Shown: piece after piece, positions 25,084-34,273 of the stretch
Numbering within the stretch: the first letter of the stretch is position 1
Layout of the letters: the number at the start of each line of letters is the position of its first letter
Source: Prevotella ihumii
Lineage (GTDB): Bacteria > Bacteroidota > Bacteroidia > Bacteroidales > Bacteroidaceae
Length of the DNA: 64,000 bases
NCBI RefSeq assembly: GCF_900155655.1
Contig: NZ_LT706987.1
Coordinates: 1,991,325 to 2,055,324 of the forward strand
Direction of reading: 5' to 3'
Program-made: the position numbers and the translations under genes
The notes under the pieces: generated by a model
Told to the model about the DNA's origin: nothing
What the model saw: the letters and a program-made list of their open reading frames with translations, nothing else
Database searches by the model: none

Positions 25084-27387
25084 ATGACAAGACATCTCGT
25101 ACATATATTTTGGGGAATATTACTTTTTTGCGTAGGTTTTACCACCATTTTTTTTGTGTCTGTATGGAATGGGTGGATAGGCTATATGCCTGATATGGAG
25201 GAACTTTCAAACCCTATTGATAAATTTGCCTCACAGGTTTACTCTGCCGATGCTAAACTCATAGGCACATGGAATCAAGATAACGCCAATCGTGTAGCCG
25301 TAGATTATAACAGCCTTTCTCCACACCTTGTTCACGCCCTTGTAGCTACCGAGGACGAGCGATTTTACGAACATTCGGGAATAGACTTTATTGCCCTTGG
25401 TCGTGCGGTGGTGAAGCGTGGAATTATGGGGCACGACAATGCTGGTGGTGGGTCTACCATTACCCAACAGTTGGCTAAACAGGTGTATTCTGAAAAGGCA
25501 CACAGCACCATAGAACGCCTTTTGCAAAAGCCCATAGAATGGATAATTGCTGTAAAATTGGAACGCTATTTCACCAAAGAAGAGATTATTGCGATGTATT
25601 TCAATTACTTCGACTTCCTTCACAATGCAGTGGGTATAAAGCGAGCTGCCAATATCTATTTCAATAAAGAACCTCGCCATCTGAATGTTACCGAGGCTGC
25701 CACCCTTGTGGGCTTGTGCAAAAACCCTTCTATGTTCAATCCGCTTCGCCACGAAGAACGTTGCCGCAATCGCCGCAACGTAGTGTTGATGCAGATGACA
25801 AAGTGTGGCTACATCACCAAAGAAGAATTTAACGAACTCATAGAACGTCCCTTGGCAATCAACTACTCTAAGGCGAAGTATATAAAGGGGTCGGGCGACT
25901 ATTTTCAAGCCTTCCTCCGTCAGTATATGATGGCGAAGAAGCCTGAACGCAAACGCTATCAGGAGTGGCAGCAACGCGAGTTTGTGCTCGACTCTGTAGC
26001 TTGGGAAACTGACCCTCTCTATGGTTGGTGCAACAAAAACACCAAGCGCAATGGCGAAAACTATAACGTAAATACCGATGGATTGCGCATCTATACCACC
26101 ATCGATACACGTATGCAGCAGTATGCCGAACAAGCTGTGCGCAAGCACGTTGGCGGTTATTTGCAAGCAGAATTTAATCGTGCCAACCGATACAAGAAGA
26201 ATGCGCCTTTTTCTGCCAACCTTTCGCGTAGAACCATTAAGGCTATACTCAACAGAGCTTGTAAGCAAAGTCGACGTTACCTCGCCTTGAAAGCGCAAGG
26301 CGCATCGGGCGAAGAGATTAAACGAAGCTTTCGTACCCCTCACGAGATGACCCTCTTCACCTATCACGGCACTGTAGATACGGTGATGACACCTATCGAC
26401 TCGATACGTTATTACAAGTCGTTCCTGCGCTCAGCCTTTATGAGTATGGAGGTAAAGACGGGTGCGGTAAAGGCGTATGTGGGCGGTATAGACTACGAAC
26501 ACTTCAAGTATGATATGGTAATGGGTGGTCGCCGTCAGGTGGGTTCTACCATCAAACCTTACCTTTATGCCCTTGCTATGCAAAACGGAATGACCCCTTG
26601 TACCACTGCCCCTAACGTGCAGCGCACTTACGGCGGCTGGACTCCTCGCAATGGGTCGCACGCTCGCTATGGACAGCAAGTGCCGTTAAGATGGGGATTG
26701 CAGCAGTCTAACAACTGGATTTCGGCTTACCTTATCAATCTGCTTGGCCCTTCGCAGTTTGTGAATATCCTTCACGATTTCGGTTTCCACAATCCCGATA
26801 TTGACAAGAACACCTCGCCTGTGCTCTGTCTTGGTCCTTCCGAACTCTCTGTGGGCGAAATGTGTAGTGCTTACACCACCTTTGCCAACCATGGTGTGCG
26901 CTGTGCACCGCTATTTGTTACCAAGATAGAGGATAGCCACGGCAATGTTATTGCTAAGTTCCAACCACTGATGAACGAGGTTATTTCGGAAGAAAGTTCT
27001 TATCAAATGCTCGATATGCTTCAAGCCGTTATCGAAGGTGGTACAGGTGGTCGATTGCGCTATCGCTACAACCTACACAGCGATATTGGCGGTAAGACAG
27101 GTACAACCAACAACAACTCTGACGGTTGGTTTATGGGCATCACCCCCGAACTTGTAAATGGCTGTTGGGTAGGTGGTGAAGACCGCGACATTCACTTCGA
27201 TAACACGGCTATGGGTCAGGGTGCTACGATGGCACTCCCTATTTGGGCTTACTATATGCAACTCGTATTTGCAGATAAGACCTTGCATTATAACGACAAC
27301 GCTAAGTTTGACATTCCTCAAGGCTATAACCCTTGCCAATCGGCTGACACCATTTCGGTGAATGGCATACAGGAGATATATTTTTAG
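25084..27387 (+). CDS. class A penicillin-binding protein (PBP1A-like)
   Basis: A 767-residue bifunctional cell-wall synthase. After one membrane segment (about 8-28), the glycosyltransferase domain (about 60-235) has catalytic Glu90 in ATEDERFYEHSG and the GGSTITQQLAK motif. The transpeptidase domain holds SxxK in VGSTIKP (about 487), SNN in QQSNNWISAY, and KTGT near 670. It polymerises lipid II into glycan strands and cross-links them outside the inner membrane. Bacteroidales relatives are of similar length. It is a single gene with its own promoter. Confidence 0.95.
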   Translation: MTRHLVHIFWGILLFCVGFTTIFFVSVWNGWIGYMPDMEELSNPIDKFASQVYSADAKLIGTWNQDNANRVAVDYNSLSPHLVHALVATEDERFYEHSGIDFIALGRAVVKRGIMGHDNAGGGSTITQQLAKQVYSEKAHSTIERLLQKPIEWIIAVKLERYFTKEEIIAMYFNYFDFLHNAVGIKRAANIYFNKEPRHLNVTEAATLVGLCKNPSMFNPLRHEERCRNRRNVVLMQMTKCGYITKEEFNELIERPLAINYSKAKYIKGSGDYFQAFLRQYMMAKKPERKRYQEWQQREFVLDSVAWETDPLYGWCNKNTKRNGENYNVNTDGLRIYTTIDTRMQQYAEQAVRKHVGGYLQAEFNRANRYKKNAPFSANLSRRTIKAILNRACKQSRRYLALKAQGASGEEIKRSFRTPHEMTLFTYHGTVDTVMTPIDSIRYYKSFLRSAFMSMEVKTGAVKAYVGGIDYEHFKYDMVMGGRRQVGSTIKPYLYALAMQNGMTPCTTAPNVQRTYGGWTPRNGSHARYGQQVPLRWGLQQSNNWISAYLINLLGPSQFVNILHDFGFHNPDIDKNTSPVLCLGPSELSVGEMCSAYTTFANHGVRCAPLFVTKIEDSHGNVIAKFQPLMNEVISEESSYQMLDMLQAVIEGGTGGRLRYRYNLHSDIGGKTGTTNNNSDGWFMGITPELVNGCWVGGEDRDIHFDNTAMGQGATMALPIWAYYMQLVFADKTLHYNDNAKFDIPQGYNPCQSADTISVNGIQEIYF

Positions 27388-27389
27388 GA

Positions 27390-27485
27390 ATTAGGGAGAG
27401 TTAAGCTTTTTAGGAGTTAAGTTTTTTAGGAGTTAAGCGGAGTTAAAAGGAGTTATGCGCGTTCCTCGCTCGGAGTTAAAGCCAA
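27390..27485. repeat. GGAGTTAA repeats
   Basis: Five or six copies of GGAGTTAA or AGGAGTTA in direct orientation after the PBP stop codon, ending GGAGTTAAAGCC. The reverse complement form (GGCTTTAACTCC) opens the similar cluster at 7600-7646. Confidence 0.6.
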
Positions 27486-27502
27486 ATGCTTTGTGGGGTA
27501 AT

Positions 27503-27573
27503 GTAGGGGCTCGATTTATCGAGTTCCGCTTACTAACTTATGATGAGTGGAACTCGATAAATCGTGCCCCTAC
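27503..27573. repeat. 25-bp inverted repeat, hairpin
   Basis: The left arm (27503-27527) starts GTAGGGGCTCGATTTATCGA and the right arm (27549-27573) ends CGATAAATCGTGCCCCTAC; 24 of 25 positions pair across a 21-base loop. Part of the left arm recurs at 17123-17152. It has no T run, so a terminator role is uncertain. Confidence 0.75.
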
Positions 27574-27639
27574 ACGCCCCTTACACGCTGCAGACTTTTA
27601 GTAAATAGGGTTTGTCGTTTTGGCGAATTAATTGGACTT

Positions 27640-27709
27640 GTCGGACGAGTCTGACTGGTCCGACTAGTCCGACTGGTCTGACTGGTCTGATTTGTCCGAC
27701 TGGTCCGAT
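27640..27709. repeat. GTCNGAC 9-bp array, 8 units
   Basis: Eight units with GTCTGACTG, GTCCGACTA and related forms, preceded by GGCGAATTAATTGGACTT and followed by AAAACCACAG, the flank also found (reversed) at 3229-3243. The rest of the 582-base gap contains the repeats above and the nrdA promoter region. Confidence 0.85.
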
Positions 27710-27830
27710 AAAACCACAGATAGCAAAAATATGCTCCCCCCTCCTAACGAATATTGAGAAGTCGCATAGCAAATAAAACTGATGAAAGGGTATCCATAAA
27801 AACACCTTGAAATAATTTCAAAAATTTTCC

Positions 27831-27877
27831 ATTTTGGATAACTTTTTTTATTATCTTTGCATCAAGTTATCCAAAAT
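27831..27877 (+). promoter_or_regulatory. nrdA: nrdAB promoter inside a 12-bp inverted repeat
   Basis: A perfect -7 box TATCTTTG (27852-27859) is enclosed by ATTTTGGATAAC (27831-27842) and its exact reverse complement GTTATCCAAAAT (27866-27877). The arm centres are 35 bp apart. TTTG at 27833-27836 lies 15 bp upstream of the -7 box, shorter than usual. The symmetric arms look like paired operators for a dimeric repressor or a hairpin in the early leader; neither is shown. Confidence 0.55.
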
Positions 27878-27969
27878 AGAAAACTTACAAATCAATAATA
27901 ATCATATAATATGTTGATATTCAGATATTAAACATTCTTATTTGAATAACAAAGGTCTAAATTTAAGGT

Positions 27970-30489
27970 ATGAAAGTTTCCAAAAGAGATGGTAGTGTAG
28001 AAAACTACAATCAAGAAAAAATAGTTTCTGCCATTACAAAGAGCTTTGCTTCGACTAACAATCTTGGACATAAAGAAGAGATTGAGGTAATGGCTATGGA
28101 GGTGGGAAAGTATGTTGTACAGAACGAGGACAAACGTGATGTGGAAAGCATACAAGATAAGGTGGAAAAAACACTGATGGCACACGGCTTTTATGATGAG
28201 GCTAAGAGTTATATCCTTTTTCGTTGGCAGCGTAACGAGCAGCGTAAGTACATCAAGAACATAGCCTTCAACATTGGCGACAATGGCATTGAAGAGGTGC
28301 TGAATGGCATCAGACAAGAGTTTCGTGGTGCTGAATACAGCGTAACCCTATTGTCAGACAAGTTTGTGAGCTTTTCTAAGCCGCTGATGAGCCAAAAGGA
28401 GAAGATGGGCGCATTGATAAAAGCTGCTGTAGAACTGACCACAGCCGAGTGTCCAGAGTGGGAAATGATTTCAGGGCGATTGCTTAGTTTTCAGATAGAT
28501 AGAAGCATTGACGAGATAGAACGCAAGCTCGGCATCGTAACCTTCTACGACAAATTACGCTATCTTACAGATGAAGGACTTTATGGCAAATATATTCTTG
28601 ACAACTACACGAAGGACGAAATTCTTGAAGCCGAAGGACTGATGCGTACCGATCGCAACTACCTATTTAATTATAGTGGTCTCGACCTCCTCAACAAGCG
28701 TTATCTTATTCGCACCTACGATGGACGAGTGGTGGAGCGTGTGCAGGAAATGTATATGGGTATAGCCCTTCATTTGGCAATGCCCGAAACCACAGATCGA
28801 ATGTGTTGGGTAGGCAAGATATACGACCTATTGAGCAAACTTGAAGTGACGATGGCAACACCTACATTGTCGAACGCTCGCAAACCCCATCATCAACTTT
28901 CAAGTTGTTTTATTGATACCGTTCCCGACAGCCTGATAGGCATTTACCGTAGCTTAGACAATTTTGCACAAGTTAGCAAGTTTGGTGGCGGTATGGGAAT
29001 GTACTTCGGAAAGGTGCGTGCTACGGGGGGCAGTATTCGAGGGTTTAAGGGTGCAGCCGGAGGTGTAATTCGTTGGATGAAATTGGTAAACGATACCGCA
29101 GTGGCAGTAGACCAATTGGGAATGCGCCAAGGGGCAGTAGCGGTGTATCTTGATGCGTGGCACAAGGATATACCCGAGTTTTTACAACTTCGCACCAACA
29201 ATGGCGACGACCGAATGAAGGCACACGACATATTTCCTGCTGTGTGTTATCCCGACTTGTTTTGGAAGATGGCAGAAGAAAGTTTGGAACAAGACTGGTA
29301 TCTCTTTTGTCCCGATGAGGTGAAACGTGTGCGAGGTTACGCCCTTGAAGATGCTTATGGCGAGGAGTGGGAGCAAAAGTATAAAGAGTGTATAGCCGAT
29401 GTGCGCCTCTCACGCCGTGTTATTAGCATTAAAGATTTGGTGCGCCTTGTCCTCCGTTCGGCAGTAGAGACAGGTACACCTTTCACCTTCAATCGTGATA
29501 TTGTGAACCGTGCCAACCCTAACCCACACAAGGGAATGATTTACTGCTCTAACCTTTGTACCGAGATAGCACAAAATATGGCTGCTATTGAGGAAGTTAG
29601 CCAAGAAATAAAGAATGAAGATGGAGATACCATCGTGGTAACGAGCGTAAAAGCAGGCGAGTTTGTGGTGTGCAATCTTGCCAGTCTGTCGTTGGGCCGT
29701 TTGCCTTTGGAAGACCGTGAAGCTATGTGCGACAAGGTGGCTACCGTGGTGCGAGCATTAGACAATGTTATCGACCTGAACTTCTATCCCGTCCCTTACG
29801 CCAAGATTACCAATCGCCGCTATCGAAGCATAGGTCTTGGAGTGAGTGGATACCATCACGCTTTGGCCATTCGTGGCATAAAGTGGGAGAGCGATCGCCA
29901 CTTGGAATTTATGGACGAGGTGTTTGAAACCATCAACTATGCTGCCATTGCAGCCAGCACACAGTTGGCAAAGGAAAAGGGAAGTTATGCCTATTGCGAA
30001 GGAAGCGACTGGCAGACAGGGGCTTACTTTGATAAACGCAATTACACATCTGCCGATTGGGCAGCACTCCGCACAAAGGTGGCACAGCAAGGTATGCGCA
30101 ATGCGTACCTATTGGCAGTAGCTCCAACAAGTAGCACCTCAATACTTGCAGGTACAACGGCAGGACTTGACCCTATTATGCAGCGATTTTTCCTTGAAGA
30201 GAAGAAGGGGGCTATGCTTCCACGTGTTGCCCCAGCACTTTCGGACAAAACCTATTGGATTTACAAAGATGCTTACCACATCAACCAACAATGGAGTGTG
30301 CGTGCATCGGGTATTCGTCAGCGACATATCGACCAAGCACAGAGTATGAACCTCTACATCACTAACGAATATACTATGCGTCAGGTGCTTAATCTCTATC
30401 TGTTGGCGTGGAGGAATGGCGTAAAGACTATTTACTATGTGCGCAGCAAGTCGCTTGAGGTAGAGGAATGTGAAAGCTGTGCATCGTAG
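27970..30489 (+). CDS. nrdA: class I ribonucleoside-diphosphate reductase, alpha subunit
   Basis: An 839-residue catalytic subunit, longer than E. coli NrdA (761). It reduces ribonucleoside diphosphates to deoxy forms with a radical generated by NrdB. An ATP-cone domain lies at the N-terminus (KRDGSVENYNQEKIVSAITKS, about 5-25), the site for overall allosteric control. The barrel contains LSSCFI, NGGGMGMYF-like GGGMGMYFGKVRATGG, PHKGMIYCSNLCTEIAQN with active-site cysteine, and PTSSTSILAGTTAGLDP. The C-terminal Cys834 and Cys837 pass electrons from thioredoxin. nrdB follows after 69 bases with a short GTCNGAC array between. The oxygen-dependent class in an anaerobe is known for Bacteroides. 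Confidence 0.95.
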   Translation: MKVSKRDGSVENYNQEKIVSAITKSFASTNNLGHKEEIEVMAMEVGKYVVQNEDKRDVESIQDKVEKTLMAHGFYDEAKSYILFRWQRNEQRKYIKNIAFNIGDNGIEEVLNGIRQEFRGAEYSVTLLSDKFVSFSKPLMSQKEKMGALIKAAVELTTAECPEWEMISGRLLSFQIDRSIDEIERKLGIVTFYDKLRYLTDEGLYGKYILDNYTKDEILEAEGLMRTDRNYLFNYSGLDLLNKRYLIRTYDGRVVERVQEMYMGIALHLAMPETTDRMCWVGKIYDLLSKLEVTMATPTLSNARKPHHQLSSCFIDTVPDSLIGIYRSLDNFAQVSKFGGGMGMYFGKVRATGGSIRGFKGAAGGVIRWMKLVNDTAVAVDQLGMRQGAVAVYLDAWHKDIPEFLQLRTNNGDDRMKAHDIFPAVCYPDLFWKMAEESLEQDWYLFCPDEVKRVRGYALEDAYGEEWEQKYKECIADVRLSRRVISIKDLVRLVLRSAVETGTPFTFNRDIVNRANPNPHKGMIYCSNLCTEIAQNMAAIEEVSQEIKNEDGDTIVVTSVKAGEFVVCNLASLSLGRLPLEDREAMCDKVATVVRALDNVIDLNFYPVPYAKITNRRYRSIGLGVSGYHHALAIRGIKWESDRHLEFMDEVFETINYAAIAASTQLAKEKGSYAYCEGSDWQTGAYFDKRNYTSADWAALRTKVAQQGMRNAYLLAVAPTSSTSILAGTTAGLDPIMQRFFLEEKKGAMLPRVAPALSDKTYWIYKDAYHINQQWSVRASGIRQRHIDQAQSMNLYITNEYTMRQVLNLYLLAWRNGVKTIYYVRSKSLEVEECESCAS

Positions 30490-30494
30490 GGGTG

Positions 30495-30528
30495 GTCAGA
30501 CTTGTCCGCCCCGTCCGCCCCGTCCGAC
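30495..30528. repeat. GTCNGAC 9-bp array, 4 units
   Basis: Four units (GTCAGACTT, GTCCGCCCC twice, GTCCGAC) between nrdA and nrdB. This is the only array inside what should be a single transcript. Confidence 0.7.
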
Positions 30529-30558
30529 ATTTCTTAAGAACAATAAAAATCATCAACA

Positions 30559-31608
30559 ATGAACAACGATAAACTACAACGCAACGCCCTCTTCAATCCA
30601 CAGGGCGATACCGACCTCCGTCTTCGTCGTATGATAGGCGGAAATACCACCAATCTTAACGACTTCAACAATATGCGCTATGTGTGGGTGAGTGATTGGT
30701 ACAGGCAAGCAATGAATAACTTTTGGATACCAGAGGAAATCAATCTTGCGCAAGACATCAAAGATTATCCCAAATTGCCACAGGCAGAGCGCACAGCATA
30801 CGACAAAATACTGAGTTTCTTGGTATTCTTAGACTCGCTTCAGAGCAACAACTTGCCTACCATTAGCGAATATATTACTGCTAACGAGGTGAATCTCTGC
30901 TTGCATATCCAAACTTTTCAAGAGTGCATACATAGCCAAAGTTACAGCTATATGCTCGATAGTATTTGCTCGCCCGAGGAGCGTAATGATATACTTTATC
31001 AATGGAAAACCGATGAACACCTATTGCGTCGAAACACTTTCATAGGCGATTGCTACAACGAGTTTCAAGAAAAACGTGATAAGTTTGCATTGATGAAAGC
31101 GTGTGTGGCAAACTTCATTCTCGAAGGCATCTACTTTTACAGCGGGTTTATGTTCTTTTATAACCTTAGTAGAAATGGTAAAATGTCGGGGTCGGCACAA
31201 GAAATACGTTACATCAATCGTGACGAAAACACCCATCTTTGGCTGTTCCGTAACATTATTGTAGAGTTGAAACAAGAAGAACCCGACCTTTTCACACCCG
31301 AACGTATGGCGGTGTATGAGGAGATGATGCGTGAAGGCGTACGTCAAGAAATAGCTTGGGGACAATACGTTATAGGTGACAGCGTGCAGGGATTGACCCA
31401 AAAGATGGTGGCAGACTATATACATTATCTTGGCAATCTGCGCTGGCGAAGTCTCGGCTTTGGCAATCTCTACGATCACAACCAAGCCGAACCTGCCGAT
31501 ATGCAGTGGGTGGCACAATACTCGAACGCAAACAAGGTGAAGACCGATTTCTTTGAAGCCAAGAGTACAGCCTACGCCAAGAGTACAGCATTGATAGACG
31601 ATTTGTAA
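30559..31608 (+). CDS. nrdB: class I ribonucleoside-diphosphate reductase, beta subunit
   Basis: A 349-residue subunit that carries the di-iron tyrosyl radical. Visible sites are Asp92 (LDSLQ), Glu122 and His125 (QECIHSQSY) and the radical Tyr129; further ligands lie in the FILEGIYFYSGF and RDENTHLWLF helices. The length is typical. It follows nrdA and ends at a strong bidirectional terminator shared with the convergent polysaccharide locus. It supplies the radical used by NrdA for deoxyribonucleotide synthesis. Confidence 0.95.
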   Translation: MNNDKLQRNALFNPQGDTDLRLRRMIGGNTTNLNDFNNMRYVWVSDWYRQAMNNFWIPEEINLAQDIKDYPKLPQAERTAYDKILSFLVFLDSLQSNNLPTISEYITANEVNLCLHIQTFQECIHSQSYSYMLDSICSPEERNDILYQWKTDEHLLRRNTFIGDCYNEFQEKRDKFALMKACVANFILEGIYFYSGFMFFYNLSRNGKMSGSAQEIRYINRDENTHLWLFRNIIVELKQEEPDLFTPERMAVYEEMMREGVRQEIAWGQYVIGDSVQGLTQKMVADYIHYLGNLRWRSLGFGNLYDHNQAEPADMQWVAQYSNANKVKTDFFEAKSTAYAKSTALIDDL

Positions 31609-31725
31609 ACAGAGAAAGAACTCTGGAAACGATATGCCGAGAATAAACAAGCCATAAGTGAGCTGTCTCACGAATTTTCTGTATCAAGTTCCGCTTAGCA
31701 AAAAAGCAACGTTGTATAAAAAGCA

Positions 31726-31758
31726 AACAGCCCGAACGAGAAAATCGTTCGGGCTGTT
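31726..31758. terminator. bidirectional terminator between nrdB and the polysaccharide locus
   Basis: AACAGCCCGAACGA and TCGTTCGGGCTGTT form a perfect 14-bp stem with a 5-base loop. On the minus strand it is followed by TGCTTTTTAT, a better T run than on the plus strand (CGCTTTATTT). It serves two convergent transcripts. Confidence 0.85.
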
Positions 31759-31762
31759 CGCT

Positions 31763-32884
31763 TTATTTCAGTTTGTGTCTTAGCCAGGCTTTGTAGGCCA
31801 TATGCCACCATCGGGATAGGGGTCTGCCCCATATAGTTTCGGATGGGAAATCGATGGCGAAGTGGAGATTGCGATAGATTTCGACAAAGTATTGCGAGTA
31901 GACTGACTTACCGCTGAAAGCGAAACGTGTGTCGTGGAAACCGAAATTGCCACTTAAAACGATTTCGCGTTCTAACATTTTTCCGATACGATGGTCGGGG
32001 GGCATAAGGAGATATTCGGGTGCGAGGCCTAAATCTTCTTGCATTACGTACATTACGGCTCGGGCAAACTTGTACATATTGACGTGTTTGAGCGTCTTTA
32101 TGGCTTGGGTTTTCTCGGCAGCCGTAAACCCTTGGCGCAACAGATAGTAATAGTCTATCATTTGGCGTAGACCTATGCCCTCGAAAAAGAAGTGGTGCAT
32201 AAGGTGAGAAAGCTGAAAGACGAGGTCGAAATCCTTGGTCAGTGCGTTGATATAGCCTAAACCGTTGGGGAGGGTCTTACGATTTTTAAACTGTGCTGCC
32301 TTGTTGAGACTGAAGAATTTGCGCAGTCGGTACTCGTAAAAGAGGTTGCCCATAAAGGAAGGGAAGTAATGCAGTTCGACGGGTGTTTTTAGGAAGTAGG
32401 CTTGTATATGGTGGTAGCCTATCTCTGCTTTAGGGTCTAAGGAGCGTGCTATCTTGATGGTGTTGATAGGCTTGGTATTGGTCCATAAGTCTATGTCCCC
32501 AGGGATACGTATCCAAGGGTCTGGGTACATCAGAGCGTTGGCTTGTCCCTTCATTACGCAGGTATCAATATGATATTTGGTTTTGAATAGCTCGGTGGCT
32601 TTGGTGGCATCGGTGTACACCTGCTTATTGAGAAGAACTATCTGTTGGTGAAGCGCATAAAACTTCATCACGATAGTTGTGTCAGGCTTGTGGGGGCTGT
32701 TGCTGAGCTTTTCTATGCCAAGGAAGAGCACGCCTGTAATGGCTTGCTCTTTGCCAAAGCGGTACAAGCCCTCCCAGTCTATATCCTTGAGCGATGCGGG
32801 TTCGGGCGCATCGTCAGCAAGGCAGAACTTTAGGAAGTCGAAATAGTGGTATACTTTAGGGTCAAACTGCATCTTTATAACCAA
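31763..32884 (-). CDS. nucleotidyltransferase-fold protein (NTP_transf_5)
   Basis: A 373-residue protein of the uncharacterised nucleotidyltransferase family PF14907. The diagnostic stretch is VMKGQANALMYPDPWIRIPGDIDLW, near 115-140, with the GDxDLW metal site; LHYFPSFMGN and LMHHFFFEGIGLRQMIDYY follow. The family is common in capsule and LPS loci of Bacteroidetes, but its substrate is not established; nucleotidyl transfer to a sugar or a protein is possible. It is the last gene of the minus-strand polysaccharide locus, 2 bases after the DegT aminotransferase gene. Confidence 0.85.
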   Translation of the reverse strand: MVIKMQFDPKVYHYFDFLKFCLADDAPEPASLKDIDWEGLYRFGKEQAITGVLFLGIEKLSNSPHKPDTTIVMKFYALHQQIVLLNKQVYTDATKATELFKTKYHIDTCVMKGQANALMYPDPWIRIPGDIDLWTNTKPINTIKIARSLDPKAEIGYHHIQAYFLKTPVELHYFPSFMGNLFYEYRLRKFFSLNKAAQFKNRKTLPNGLGYINALTKDFDLVFQLSHLMHHFFFEGIGLRQMIDYYYLLRQGFTAAEKTQAIKTLKHVNMYKFARAVMYVMQEDLGLAPEYLLMPPDHRIGKMLEREIVLSGNFGFHDTRFAFSGKSVYSQYFVEIYRNLHFAIDFPSETIWGRPLSRWWHMAYKAWLRHKLK

Positions 32885-32886
32885 TT

Positions 32887-34260
32887 TTAAAGAATATTTG
32901 ACTTGATAGCTTCGATGATAAATTGTGCATCTTCGTCGCTAATCATTGGACCAGAAGGAAGACAAAGACCTGTCTTAAAGAGTTCTTCACTTATGCCATT
33001 AATGTAGGCTGGAGAGTTTTTATAAACTGGTTGTAAATGCATTGGTTTCCAAAGAGGGCGACTCTCTATACCTAACTTGTCTAATGCTATGCGCATTGCC
33101 TCGACATTGGCGTTGGGTTCGCAGTCGGTATGTACCTGTCCTGTAGTGTGTACCACGCCTGCTGCTCCGCCTACTGCTCCTACCACCGCTTCTTTGTACA
33201 CGTCTTTCTGTCCTTTCACCTTTAGTTCTGCATCTAATGTGATGGTGTTGAGCCAGAAGTTGGAGTCGCAGGTTTCGTCAGGATTGCCGTGGAAGGTTAT
33301 GCCCTCTATGGCCTTAAATCCTTCTGCATAGAGCTTTGCAAGGTGTTGATGGTGAGCGATATGCTCGTTAAGAACGGTCATTTGTCCACGACCTATGCCT
33401 GCACAGATGTTGCTGAGGCGATAGTTGTAGCCTATCTCCTCGTGTTGATAGTAAGGAAAGGCCTCGCGTGCCTGTGTGGCAAAGAACATAATTCGGTTTT
33501 TTGCCTCTTTGTTAGGACAAATCAGTGCGCCACCGCCCGAAGTTGTTATCATCTTGTTGCCATTGAAACTCATTACGCCGTATGCACCGAACGTGCCTAC
33601 TACTTGTCCGTTGTAGCGACTTCCCAAACCTTCGGCAGCATCTTCCACCACTGGTATGTCGTAATGTTGGGCCACTTCCAATATTTCGTTGATTTTTGCA
33701 GGCATACCATAGAGATAAACCACGATGATGGCTTTAGGTTTTTTGCCTGTTTTGGCTATTCTGTCCTTGATGGATTCTTCCAACAGTTGGGGACACATAT
33801 TCCACGTATCTCGTTCAGAATCAACGAATACAGGTGTTGCGCCAAGATAGGTAACGGGGTGCGAGCTGGCACAGAAGGTGAAGCTCTGGCAAATAACCTC
33901 ATCGCCAGCCTTTACGCCTAAATTGATTAACGCCAAATGGATAGCCGATGTACCCGAACATAGGGCTACAATCTCTTTTTCTTGCAAGCCTTCCAACGAT
34001 GCCGTCCACAATTTTTCTGGCTCATTTTCGTGCGCCTCAATGGTTTGTGGATAGGTTTCGTTAGGGTATAACACCTTTACGGGGTCATTACCGAGCTTGT
34101 TTGTAACCTCTCCCTTTGAACTTACAAATCGCTTCAAGTCTTCTTCGAATGCGTTGACATTCGGACCTAATGGCACTACCCAATTGGTGTCAAATGCCTC
34201 TTGAATATATTTCATCTCGTTGCCCGACATGTGGGCAAGGCATAAGTATTTTCTTTCCAT
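32887..34260 (-). CDS. DegT/DnrJ/EryC1-family sugar aminotransferase (PglE-like)
   Basis: A 457-residue PLP enzyme. The start MERKYLCLAHMSGNEMKYIQEAFDTNWVVPLGPN is typical of the Bacteroidetes version. The PLP lysine lies in SFNGNKMITTSGGGAL, near 220, and VVEDAAEGLGSRYNG binds the cofactor. An extra loop near 365-390 (KEAVVGAVGGAAGVVHTTGQ) is rich in G, A and V. Such enzymes add an amino group to a 4-keto sugar nucleotide. It lies 13 bases after the phosphoglycosyl transferase gene and near a GNAT gene, similar to the bacillosamine (PglE-PglD-PglC) set, which suggests a diamino or N-acyl sugar at the reducing end of the repeat unit. Confidence 0.88.
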   Translation of the reverse strand: MERKYLCLAHMSGNEMKYIQEAFDTNWVVPLGPNVNAFEEDLKRFVSSKGEVTNKLGNDPVKVLYPNETYPQTIEAHENEPEKLWTASLEGLQEKEIVALCSGTSAIHLALINLGVKAGDEVICQSFTFCASSHPVTYLGATPVFVDSERDTWNMCPQLLEESIKDRIAKTGKKPKAIIVVYLYGMPAKINEILEVAQHYDIPVVEDAAEGLGSRYNGQVVGTFGAYGVMSFNGNKMITTSGGGALICPNKEAKNRIMFFATQAREAFPYYQHEEIGYNYRLSNICAGIGRGQMTVLNEHIAHHQHLAKLYAEGFKAIEGITFHGNPDETCDSNFWLNTITLDAELKVKGQKDVYKEAVVGAVGGAAGVVHTTGQVHTDCEPNANVEAMRIALDKLGIESRPLWKPMHLQPVYKNSPAYINGISEELFKTGLCLPSGPMISDEDAQFIIEAIKSNIL

Positions 34261-34273
34261 AATAATTACTTGT

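Noticed and set aside
25231..26367. Minus-strand frame of 378 codons
   Set aside because: It is antisense to the class A PBP gene, which has all catalytic motifs; no family features on the other strand.
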